From an uncultured Acidimicrobiales bacterium (GTDB lineage Bacteria; Actinomycetota; Acidimicrobiia; Acidimicrobiales; SZUA-35), in assembly GCA_938021675.1 (NCBI GenBank), contig CALIFY010000061.1, forward strand, positions 1 to 62,149: 62,149 nt of DNA. Reading direction: 5' to 3'. Positions 33,830-41,549 of the stretch are shown here, piece after piece. A program made the translations under genes and the position numbers. Every line of letters begins with the position of its first letter. Position 1 is the first letter of the stretch. The notes beneath the pieces are model-generated. The model was not told the DNA's origin. It made no database searches and was given only the letters and a program-made list of their open reading frames with translations.

Positions 33830-34165
33830 GGTTGCTCTGCCCCCTTTTGTGCACAAGATAGTAGCGCGGTCAGCGCACTGAGAGCAACGTCGAGCGTATC
33901 TGTGAAAGATCGTGCGAATTTACTGCGCACGCGACTTCCAAGTGCACGCTCAATGGATTACAGTTGCTCTCACAAGGCAATCAGCTCACAAAACGCAATC
34001 AGCTCACAAGGCAAAACAGGATGTGAGCCCGGAGGAACCCGGAAGCACCCGAGGCTCATCTACCGCAGACCACACGGGGGTACCTACATGCACGATTCGT
34101 CCTAAGTCGTTTCAATCGACCGCTCGCCGCTCGAAGTAGTAGCGAGCTGACGGAAGGAGGACCTG
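33830..34165. promoter_or_regulatory. Divergent promoter region with 18-bp imperfect repeats
   Basis: About 335 bases without a supported gene. At 33969-34020 three imperfect repeats follow each other: CTCACAAGGCAATCAG, CTCACAAAACGCAATCAG and CTCACAAGGCAAAACAGG, all beginning with CTCACAA. The region lies between the helix-turn-helix-like gene and a small membrane protein gene, so the repeats could be an operator for either. AAGGAGG ends about seven bases before ATG 34166. No transcript signal was assigned with confidence. Confidence 0.55.
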
Positions 34166-34411
34166 ATGCAGACATTTGCGATAGCCGCACTGTTTCTGGT
34201 CTTTGGTGTATTTCTTCTCGCAGTGACCATGGCCATCATGGAGGGCCAGAAGCGAACCCGCCGAGAGGTCAGGCGAGTGGAGGATGTGCTGGCGTCGATA
34301 CAAGCGGCCAGTCTCAGCTTGGATGAGCGGGACAGCCGTAACGCCCACATTCGAGAGATCGATCGAGAGAACGTCGCCCTTCGTTCGGTCTATGAATATG
34401 GCGGCTGCTAA
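34166..34411 (+). CDS. Small single-pass membrane protein
   Basis: 81 residues. A helix, FAIAALFLVFGVFLLAVTMAI (about 4-24), is followed by a basic stop-transfer (EGQKRTRREVRR) and an amphipathic helix (VEDVLASIQAASLSLDE) ending DRENVALRSVYEYGGC, which fits a short cytoplasmic coiled coil. A strong ribosome binding site, GGAAGGAGG, precedes ATG 34166, so it is likely expressed. No family recognised. Confidence 0.65.
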   Translation: MQTFAIAALFLVFGVFLLAVTMAIMEGQKRTRREVRRVEDVLASIQAASLSLDERDSRNAHIREIDRENVALRSVYEYGGC

Positions 34412-34656
34412 GTGGAATTTATTGCCGGTCGATGGGATCAGTTCAGTCGGCGTCGCCTTTGGCGGCCGGGTGGGCTGGTCCCATCGGTGTTGTGCATCGT
34501 GGTGTGACCGGTCACGGCAACCCGGCCGGTCGCCATGGCCGCAGGCGGGGGCTAGTCGAATCCGTACGTGCCGCCGAGACTGGCCGATCTCGTAACCGTG
34601 GTGGCTGAACGGCACCAGATCTGGACAGTCCGCCGGCCCCACTAGGCTGTCACACT

Positions 34657-35604
34657 GTGTCAAACGCCTCACTGGTGTTGTGCATCCTCGGGTTGCTCGG
34701 TTCGTCGTGTGCTCTCGGATCCCCGCCAAGCGGAGGATCCGACTCCGGTGTCGCGCTCTCGTCGCAGACCGTTCCGCTGGCCGAGACGATTCCGACCGCT
34801 GTCGAACCGGCCTCCGATGAGCCGGTCGTCGCCGATTCGGGAGAAGGAGCGCCACCATCCGAGGATCGTGACGCTCCGACCGAGCTTTCAACCGACCCCG
34901 ACATCACCTATGCACCGAACACGTGCTACGAACCGTCGGCGGAAGGTGAGACGGCGACCGAAGTCGATTGCACCCGACCTCACACCGTCGAGGTTTACGC
35001 GGTGCGAGACCTGCCCGGTGGGGCAGGGGCATCGTTTCTCGGGCTTGAGGCGGCAATCGAGCTGTGCGATGAAGACTTCACTCGCCTCACCGGCGTCGGT
35101 ATTGGGCTGGCGACCACCATGCGTCGCTCGGTCTTGCGACCTAGTGAGGAGACTTGGGGTGATGGTGAGCGGGAGGTCACCTGCTTCGTCGTCTTCCCGG
35201 CGGCCACCACCAGCCGTTTGGCCGATACCGACCCGTTGCGTTCATTCGGCCTGGTGTCGCTCTACGGCATGGATGCCGGTGACTGTTTCTCCGACTTCGC
35301 TGCCGACAGGACCGCGTTTGCCTCCGTGTCCTGCGACGAACCCCACAATGCCGAAGTATTCGTCGACGTCGAGCTGCCAGACGGCCAGTTTCCTGGAGAC
35401 GTGGCGCTCGAGGAGTCAGCAAATCAGTTCTGTTTCGGGAACAACTTCGAGAAGTTCGTCGGGGTTGCGTACGAGGCATCGGTTATCTCCTCCCTTCGCA
35501 GCCGTCCCAGTGAGGAAACCTGGCAGGCGGGCGATCGTACGATCAACTGCATCCTGACCGAGGGTGGCGTGGTGACCGAGTCATTTCGAGGCTCTAAGCT
35601 ATAG
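34657..35604 (+). CDS. Septum-formation-type lipoprotein
   Basis: 315 residues from GTG. The N-terminus LVLCILGLLGSSCALGS has a lipobox, then a Ser/Pro/Glu-rich linker of about 80 residues. Two related blocks follow: CYEPSAEGETATEVDCTRPHTVEVYAV...CDEDFTRLTG and CFSDFAADRTAFASVSCDEPHNAEVFVDVELP...CFGNNFEKFVG, each with CxxPHxAEVxxV and a third Cys, the actinobacterial septum-formation (Septum_form) pattern. Disulfides are plausible outside the cell. Function in division is named by family only. Confidence 0.8.
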   Translation: MSNASLVLCILGLLGSSCALGSPPSGGSDSGVALSSQTVPLAETIPTAVEPASDEPVVADSGEGAPPSEDRDAPTELSTDPDITYAPNTCYEPSAEGETATEVDCTRPHTVEVYAVRDLPGGAGASFLGLEAAIELCDEDFTRLTGVGIGLATTMRRSVLRPSEETWGDGEREVTCFVVFPAATTSRLADTDPLRSFGLVSLYGMDAGDCFSDFAADRTAFASVSCDEPHNAEVFVDVELPDGQFPGDVALEESANQFCFGNNFEKFVGVAYEASVISSLRSRPSEETWQAGDRTINCILTEGGVVTESFRGSKL

Positions 35605-35895
35605 TGGGCCACGGTCCTCGCGGTGACGATTGCGTCCCAGGGCCTCCATTTCGGGCGATCCTGGTTGAGCGACCCGGACACGGACTGCGCCTCCAGGAAT
35701 TTTCTCCGAAGACGAGTGACGAAACCGGCCCCGGCAGGTCAGGTCTACGGTGGCCTAGTAGTGGGTCATCGAACGTGGCGTTCTTATGAACTCGTGTCCG
35801 AGGCGGCACTAGCACAAAATAAAACGGCAAGTGGCGACCTGTGCTGAATCACAATGGCTAGCATCGTCAACTCAATTTACCTAAAAGGCGGTTCA

Positions 35896-37809
35896 GTGTA
35901 TTTTAGAAAAAAGAGAAGTCGTGTCGCAATCGCTGCGGCATCTATGTCGATATTAGCCGCATCTTGTTCGGCGGCAGGTGCCTCAGATGCTCCCGAAGAA
36001 GGGCAGTTCCCTTCGGTCGAAATCGTCAATCCGGGGTTTGAAGATGATCTCAGCGGTTGGATCCAGGTCGAGCCGGTCAATGAGTCGGAAATCGTCAACT
36101 CTGGCGAAGGCGCGGCCAAAGTGCCATCGGCCGGCGGCATGCTTTCCCAAGACGTCGCCGTCGAAGCCAATACGACCTATCGCTTAACCGCGTCCCTGCA
36201 GGGGGTTGGTCGGATCGGAGCCACGGTCGGCGGACAGACGACGATCGCCGAAAGTACCCTGTCGCCAGAAGCCGATCCTGACGCCTATGAATACCAGGAG
36301 CGCTCGCTCGACTTCGAGACCGGAGAATCGACATCGGTCACGATTTTTGCCACCTATGCCGCAGGCGAAGCCCGGTATGACGACTTCTCACTGATCAGGC
36401 TGAGAGGCGCCGACGATCCAGACCCGGACGTCCCGGGCCCGGATGAGCCACCAACAGATTCGACGACCACGGTGCCGTCGACGGATTCGACGACGACGAT
36501 GCCGTCAACAGATCCGACGACGACGATGCCTGGCGACCCTGATCCTGACCCTGATCCCACCACGCCTGCTGGAGATGTCAATCTCGTCTTCAACGGGACG
36601 TTCGAAAACGACGTGTCCGGTTGGAGTCAGGTCGAACCGGCATCGCCGTCGAACGACGCCAATACCGATGTGGGAGCCGGCAAGGTTGAAGAGGGCGGCC
36701 GTCTCTCTCAGACCATCGCGGTTGCTCCTGGCGAGGACTACTCGCTTTCGGCGATGATCAAAATTGAAGGCGACATGGCCAACGTCGGATCTTCCGGCAT
36801 AGTCGTCGGCTCCGAGACCATCGAGTTCGAGCCACGAGAGGCGGACGTCTACGAGGCCTTCGGGGCTGCGTTCAATTCTGGTGAGTCAACTGAAGTAACC
36901 ATCTTCTTCGAAGGTGGCGACATTCGGATGGACGATGTGGAACTCAACGGACCGGCACCGGCCGGTTGGGTCGACCCGGACGACGTGTTCGATTGGTCGA
37001 TCTGGGCCCTAGAGGGCCAGAACCCGCTCGTGGGCGACACGTTCGAATACAAGGCACTGGAAGAATGTGTCATGACGCCGAACGGCAACGGTTGTCGTCA
37101 TGAGAACAAGATCATCCAGAGCGAGCGTTACCCCTGCACCCAGCAGTACGAACACTTCAAGGCCAGCATTACACCGACCCTCAGCGATGGCGCCGAGACC
37201 ATTGTCCTCCAGTGGCACCCTGAGGGGCTTGCTACCTTGGGCGTGATCTACGTAGCCGATATCAACGAGAACGCCGAGTTCTTGAAGGATAAGACTGACG
37301 GCTCGCAGTGGCTCGACCTAGTGGACGGCGAAGCCGGAAACGGCATCTTCGACGTCATCTTCATCGCCCGGGAGCCGGGAGCCGGTGCCCTCTACGAAGC
37401 CGGTGAACTTCCGACTCGGTCCTATGGTGGATCCTTCCAAGAGCAAGGCTTTGGCCTAGGAACGATCACCAGTGGTGAAACGTTCGAGGTCGACGCGATC
37501 ATGGATCACGGTGTGTTCACGTTCAACACCGTCATCGGTGGCGTTGAGCGGACGGACACGTTGGATACTGACGAGAGCCCCAACTGCTACCTCAAATGGG
37601 GTTCATACGCCCAGGCCCGGCCATCGGACACCCTGGAGCGACCCCTCACCACTGAGGAAAAGGAAACTATGACCATCGAGGAGAAGGAAGCCATCTACCG
37701 GGCTTACTACACCGATTCCGGCATTACCGAAGCCGACGTCGTCTTCGAAAACGTTGAGTACGAACGGCAACTCGACCCTGATGCTGTTCAGGTCGTCGAT
37801 AGCGAATAG
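35896..37809 (+). CDS. Lipoprotein with two carbohydrate-binding modules and PL7-like lyase domain
   Basis: 637 residues from GTG 35896, with AAAGGCGG upstream; the frame is also open to 35854. Lipobox Cys24 follows AIAAASMSILAAS. Two CBM4/9-like jelly-roll modules of about 125 residues (each starting NPGFEDDLSGW / NGTFENDVSGW) are joined by an Asp/Thr/Pro linker with DSTTTVPST repeats. The C-terminal 270 residues resemble alginate lyase family PL7: IIQSERY at about 405, QWH with His441, and YLKWGSYAQ near 565 match the R(S/T)E, Q(I/V)H and YFKAGxYxQ motifs. Likely degrades or binds extracellular polyuronate; activity is inference because motif I is divergent. Confidence 0.75.
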   Translation: MYFRKKRSRVAIAAASMSILAASCSAAGASDAPEEGQFPSVEIVNPGFEDDLSGWIQVEPVNESEIVNSGEGAAKVPSAGGMLSQDVAVEANTTYRLTASLQGVGRIGATVGGQTTIAESTLSPEADPDAYEYQERSLDFETGESTSVTIFATYAAGEARYDDFSLIRLRGADDPDPDVPGPDEPPTDSTTTVPSTDSTTTMPSTDPTTTMPGDPDPDPDPTTPAGDVNLVFNGTFENDVSGWSQVEPASPSNDANTDVGAGKVEEGGRLSQTIAVAPGEDYSLSAMIKIEGDMANVGSSGIVVGSETIEFEPREADVYEAFGAAFNSGESTEVTIFFEGGDIRMDDVELNGPAPAGWVDPDDVFDWSIWALEGQNPLVGDTFEYKALEECVMTPNGNGCRHENKIIQSERYPCTQQYEHFKASITPTLSDGAETIVLQWHPEGLATLGVIYVADINENAEFLKDKTDGSQWLDLVDGEAGNGIFDVIFIAREPGAGALYEAGELPTRSYGGSFQEQGFGLGTITSGETFEVDAIMDHGVFTFNTVIGGVERTDTLDTDESPNCYLKWGSYAQARPSDTLERPLTTEEKETMTIEEKEAIYRAYYTDSGITEADVVFENVEYERQLDPDAVQVVDSE

Positions 37810-37820
37810 CGGTACCCCTT

Positions 37821-37839
37821 CCCTCCCTATCGGGGAGGG
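37821..37839 (+). terminator. Hairpin between convergent genes
   Basis: CCCTCCC (37821-37827) pairs with GGGAGGG (37833-37839) through TATCG, 12 bases after the lyase stop codon. No clear T-run follows on either strand, so a terminator role is tentative. The kinase gene on the other strand ends at 37973. Confidence 0.4.
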
Positions 37840-37972
37840 GACGTAACAAGTAGAGCGAACCCGGGTTCGTCATCCGAAAGGGTGGCGGGCCCGGTGTCGC
37901 GTCTGCCTCGCTGTCGGTGCCGTCAGCGTTGGGTGGGATTGGGTGACCAGGCTCGTTCGTCGGCTACGGCGG

Positions 37973-39397
37973 TTAGCCGTTCACGATGATCGTGCGCACG
38001 TCGCTTGGGTCACTTGCTGCATTTTCCCCTCGCGCCCAAACTCGTAGCTGATACGTCGCCGGCTCCAAAAATTGGCTGCTGACGGTGTATTGCCATTGGC
38101 GATTGCCGTCGCCATCGGCGTCGCTCAGACCGACTTGGAATTGGTGGAAAGACTGTTGGAACTTGCTGCTTACGGGATTCCAATAACCGCCGGCCACTTC
38201 ATTGTGAATCGCTAGTTCCACCGTCTCGTTTTCGTCCAATCCTGTGACTGCCCCCTGCACAACTAAGTCACCGTCGATGACCTCGTCGTCGGTAGGCGCA
38301 CCGAACGATGCTCGAGCTGTTTCCCCCTCGACCGACGTGTTCGGGTCGACTTCTGGTCGGTCGGACGACGCTCCGGCACCGCCGGACTCGGTGGCAACAC
38401 CAGCATCGGCGTCGTCGCCAGGCCGAGCTTGTTCGTTGACGGGGCTCACCGGCTGCTCGTCGAAATCAACGTATTCTCCAGCGATAACCTCTCGGGTCCG
38501 ATCGGCGACGACCCACGCCGCGACCAATCCGCCGACCACAACCCCGGCGAGCGCCCCGAACACGAGCCGTTGCGTCCGCCCGGCGATTTCAGGTCCAGGA
38601 CCAGCGCCGAGCGCCGCTCGAAACGCCTCGTGCCACGCTGACATGTTGGCAAATCGGTCCTCCGGCTCGGACGCCAGCCCTTTGTCAAAAAAGGACTCGA
38701 GGTCGTCGGCGAACGGTCCATCGTGGCTCGCCCACTCCATGATGGCGGTGGCGCTGAAGATGTCTGCTCGGTGGTCGACCATCGTGATGTCGTCACGCTG
38801 TTCTGGTGCGGCGAAGCCTCGGGTCCCGCCGCCGGCGGTGAGGCCCGACGCCAGTTCCATGTCCTTGGCGTGACCGAGATCTGCCAGGAGAAACCGCTCA
38901 CCTGGTTCGAGGAGTGACACCCCTTCGTCGCGGGAAAATCCGGTTCGCCGGGTGCGGATCAAGATATTTCCCGGCGACACATCACGATGCACGATGTCGG
39001 CGGCGTGAAGGGTGGTCAACGCCTCGTAGAGGTGATGGGCCAGCATGGTCAGATCGGCCCGACTCAGAAGTAGGCGGCTGGTCCTGATCTCCTCAAGCCG
39101 ACGCCGAAGATCTCCCCGGTCTGCCAACTCCAACACCATGAACGGTTGTCCGGTGTCGGTCTCGCCCACCTCGTAGATCTTGGCGATAGAGACGCTGTCG
39201 ACGGTGGCCAGCAGTTCGACTTCCTCAACGAACCGTCGCCGCATCTCTGGAATCAAGCTGTGATTTTCGGCAAGAACTTTGATAGCTACCTCGCGCCCGG
39301 TCGACTCATCGAGCGCCCGGTAGACGGTGGCCGAACCACCAGCTCCGATCGGCGCGATAACGCGGTAGCCGCCGATGCGGTGTTTAGCTCGCACCAC
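37973..39397 (-). CDS. Membrane Ser/Thr protein kinase paired with ECF sigma factor
   Basis: 474 residues from GTG 39397. Kinase core: IGAGGSATVY, Lys40 in VAIKVL, HRDVSPGN with HRD 137-139, and DLG (173-175) where DFG is usual. The C-lobe is short. One membrane helix at about 278-297 (RLVFGALAGVVVGGLVAAWVV) leads to an external part with an acidic linker and a beta-sandwich domain at the end (VQGAVTGLDENETVELAIHN, ATYQLRVWARGE) that may sense a ligand. It starts four bases after the sigma-factor stop on the same strand, so the two are coupled. Confidence 0.9.
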   Translation of the reverse strand: MVRAKHRIGGYRVIAPIGAGGSATVYRALDESTGREVAIKVLAENHSLIPEMRRRFVEEVELLATVDSVSIAKIYEVGETDTGQPFMVLELADRGDLRRRLEEIRTSRLLLSRADLTMLAHHLYEALTTLHAADIVHRDVSPGNILIRTRRTGFSRDEGVSLLEPGERFLLADLGHAKDMELASGLTAGGGTRGFAAPEQRDDITMVDHRADIFSATAIMEWASHDGPFADDLESFFDKGLASEPEDRFANMSAWHEAFRAALGAGPGPEIAGRTQRLVFGALAGVVVGGLVAAWVVADRTREVIAGEYVDFDEQPVSPVNEQARPGDDADAGVATESGGAGASSDRPEVDPNTSVEGETARASFGAPTDDEVIDGDLVVQGAVTGLDENETVELAIHNEVAGGYWNPVSSKFQQSFHQFQVGLSDADGDGNRQWQYTVSSQFLEPATYQLRVWARGENAASDPSDVRTIIVNG

Positions 39398-39401
39398 GAT
39401 G

Positions 39402-40055
39402 TCAATAGCCTGTGGTCGACGGAAGTGTTTCGGCCAACATGGCCCGGCCGCGCGACAGGCGCGACCGGACCGTATTGATGGCTAGGCCCTGGCGCTCCGC
39501 TATCTCGCTGTAGCTCAAACGGTGTACGTCGCGCAGGAGGACGGTTTCGCGAAACGCTGGCGGCAGGGTGTCGATGGCAGCGCGGACCATGTCGCGCTCC
39601 GCGACCAGCGAACTCATCCGTCGCTGAGCGCCGTCGTCGAGGAGGTCGTCTTCCTCGATGGCCTTGGTCGGTTTTTGCCGCCGGACCTCAGAGATGGCAA
39701 TGTTTCGGGCCATCGCGAACAACCAAGTAGAGAACTTCGACTCATGTCGGTAGCGATGAATGGACCTGGCCACCCCGATGAGAACCTCTTGTGAGACTTC
39801 TTCGGCGACGGCCGCGTCCTTGACGTATCGGACGATGGCCGGCCGTGCGAGATCGTGGTCGTCGATCAGCGCCAGCAAAAGTTCGAGAGAGTACGGCGAA
39901 CCGGCGGCCGCCGAGGTGGCCAGCCGATCGATTACCTCTGCTGCTGCGTTGTCGCTGCTGTCGAAGAGCGCGAGGAGCCGATTCTCGGCGGTCGCTGATC
40001 CCGTCTCCAGCTGGAACACCAAATCATCAACCGCGGTTTCTGGTTCCTCAGCCAT
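39402..40055 (-). CDS. ECF-family RNA polymerase sigma factor
   Basis: 217 residues from ATG 40055 (frame open to 40187). Region 2 is VKDAAVAEEVSQEVLIGVARSIHRYRHESKFSTWLFAMARNIAISEVRR, typical of sigma-70 ECF proteins, and region 4 is LPPAFRETVLLRDVHRLSYSEIAERQGLAINTVRSRLSRGRAML, a helix-turn-helix for the -35 box. No anti-sigma factor is adjacent; instead a membrane kinase gene follows after four bases. Control by phosphorylation from that kinase is a reasonable inference from known sigma/kinase pairs. Confidence 0.92.
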   Translation of the reverse strand: MAEEPETAVDDLVFQLETGSATAENRLLALFDSSDNAAAEVIDRLATSAAAGSPYSLELLLALIDDHDLARPAIVRYVKDAAVAEEVSQEVLIGVARSIHRYRHESKFSTWLFAMARNIAISEVRRQKPTKAIEEDDLLDDGAQRRMSSLVAERDMVRAAIDTLPPAFRETVLLRDVHRLSYSEIAERQGLAINTVRSRLSRGRAMLAETLPSTTGY

Positions 40056-40239
40056 CCCACTGGCACTCGTTTTCCAAACCACTGAACACAACCCTATTGG
40101 AGGACAGACATGGAACGCCAGGTTTTCTACTACCGTAGGGGCTCGAAATCCATGGGTACAGTAGCAGCGCTCATCGGTTCGGATCATCGGTTCGGCTCAC
40201 CGTAAGGCTTTCCTGGCGGTCCACCGCGGAGCGTGACCT

Positions 40240-40860
40240 ATGCTTGACGCCACTCTCCGGCCAATCGCAAACCGAGCGCTCGTCGGACCGGCGCGCTACC
40301 TAGCTCGGCGGCTTTCGGCCGATGCCCTCACCGGAATGGCGCTGATCGCCGGCCTGGGAGCGGCTGGTTTGGCGTGGAGGCAGGCCTATCTCGCGGCGTT
40401 TGGGCTATGGCTCGCCGGTCGGATCTTCGATGGACTCGATGGTCTCGTTGCGAGGACCACCGGCCAGGCCGACGACTTTGGTGGATTCCTCGACATGCTC
40501 GGCGACGTCATCGTCTACGCTGCCATCCCGCTCGGTATCGCCCTCGGTCGAGGCGACCGAGCGGTGTGGGTTGCTGCCGCGGTGCTGATGGCCAGCTTTT
40601 ATGTCAACGTCGTGTCCTGGATGTTCCTGGCCGCGGTTCTTGAAAAGCGTGGTCGTGGAGCGGCTACAACCGGTGAGTTGACGTCGATAACGATGCCGCC
40701 GGCACTCGTCGAGGGGGCGGAGACGATCGTCTTCTTCTCCGCGTTCCTTCTTTTCCCGTCGATCGCGTTGTGGCTCTTTGGCGCGATGGCCGCGCTGGTA
40801 TGGGTCAATGTCCTGCAGCGACTCATCTGGGCCAAAAGACTGCGGCGGCCGAACCGGTGA
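40240..40860 (+). CDS. CDP-alcohol phosphatidyltransferase family protein
   Basis: 206-residue inner-membrane enzyme that transfers a phosphatidyl or related group from CDP-diacylglycerol to an alcohol. The motif DGxxARx8GxxxDxxxD is complete: DGLVARTTGQADDFGGFLDMLGD with Asp67, Asp85 and Asp89 (the first Asp of the common DG pair at 64 is also present). About six helices. Acceptor alcohol unknown. Its stop codon overlaps the next gene's GTG (GTGA), so the two are coupled. Confidence 0.92.
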   Translation: MLDATLRPIANRALVGPARYLARRLSADALTGMALIAGLGAAGLAWRQAYLAAFGLWLAGRIFDGLDGLVARTTGQADDFGGFLDMLGDVIVYAAIPLGIALGRGDRAVWVAAAVLMASFYVNVVSWMFLAAVLEKRGRGAATTGELTSITMPPALVEGAETIVFFSAFLLFPSIALWLFGAMAALVWVNVLQRLIWAKRLRRPNR

Positions 40861-41549
40861 ACAGGCGACGAAGAATCGCCGTTGCTCTGACCTGGATTGG
40901 AGTGGTTGTCGTATGGTTCGGTTACCAGCGGTCGACAGACGTCGGGGCGGTCGACGCCGCCCAGGGTCTCGTCGACACCGTTCGTGGGGCTTGGTGGTCG
41001 TTGCCGGTATTCGTCGGCTTGTATACCATCCGTCCTCTCGTCCTTTTCCCCGCCACCTTGATGAGCTTGGCCGGGGGCATGCTGTTTGGCCCGATCGTGG
41101 GCATTGTTGCCGTCATCATCGGTTCCAACGCGTCAGCGGTTGTGGCTTACGGGATGGCCCGTATGGTGGCCGGCGACAACCGGTTGGCCCACCCGTCCGG
41201 GGCCGGCGACGGGTTCGTAGGCCGGTGGGCTGACCGGCTTCGAGAACGAGGTTTCGTGACGGTGTTAACCATGCGGCTCTTGCTGCTGCCATACGACCTC
41301 GTTCACTACTCCGCTGGCGTTGTCCGAGTTCCGCTTCGCTCGTTCATGGCCGCAACCGCGCTCGGATCGCTACCTGCCACCCTCTCGGTCGTAACCGCTG
41401 GTGCCTCCGTCGAGCGGATCGCCGACGGTCCATCTGGGCTCGATTGGCGCATGGTAGGTGCCGCCGCGGTCCTCCTCCTGGGATCGCTAACGCTCACGGT
41501 GTGGATCCGTCGGCGAGAGACCGCCTCGCCTGGCCCTCTAAGGTCCTGA
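40857..41549 (+). CDS. TVP38/TMEM64 family membrane protein
   Basis: 230 residues from GTG 40857, overlapping the preceding gene by four bases. About six helices. The family core is clear: the FPATLMSLAGGMLFGPIVGIVAVIIGSNASAVVAYGMARMV region, with the G-[FMW]-G-like glycine turn, and later LRLLLLPYDLVHYSAGVVRVPLRSF. DedA/SNARE-associated proteins of this kind are thought to act in lipid scrambling or membrane homeostasis. The last 56 bases overlap the end of the minus-strand fusion gene. Confidence 0.9.
   Translation: MNRRRRIAVALTWIGVVVVWFGYQRSTDVGAVDAAQGLVDTVRGAWWSLPVFVGLYTIRPLVLFPATLMSLAGGMLFGPIVGIVAVIIGSNASAVVAYGMARMVAGDNRLAHPSGAGDGFVGRWADRLRERGFVTVLTMRLLLLPYDLVHYSAGVVRVPLRSFMAATALGSLPATLSVVTAGASVERIADGPSGLDWRMVGAAAVLLLGSLTLTVWIRRRETASPGPLRS

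Noticed and set aside
33969-34020. Short repeats as a CRISPR array
   Set aside because: The repeats are contiguous, imperfect and without unique spacers; no cas gene in the window.
33575-34105. Plus-strand frame across the regulator start and repeat region
   Set aside because: It overlaps the regulator gene and the composition changes abruptly; no ribosome binding site.
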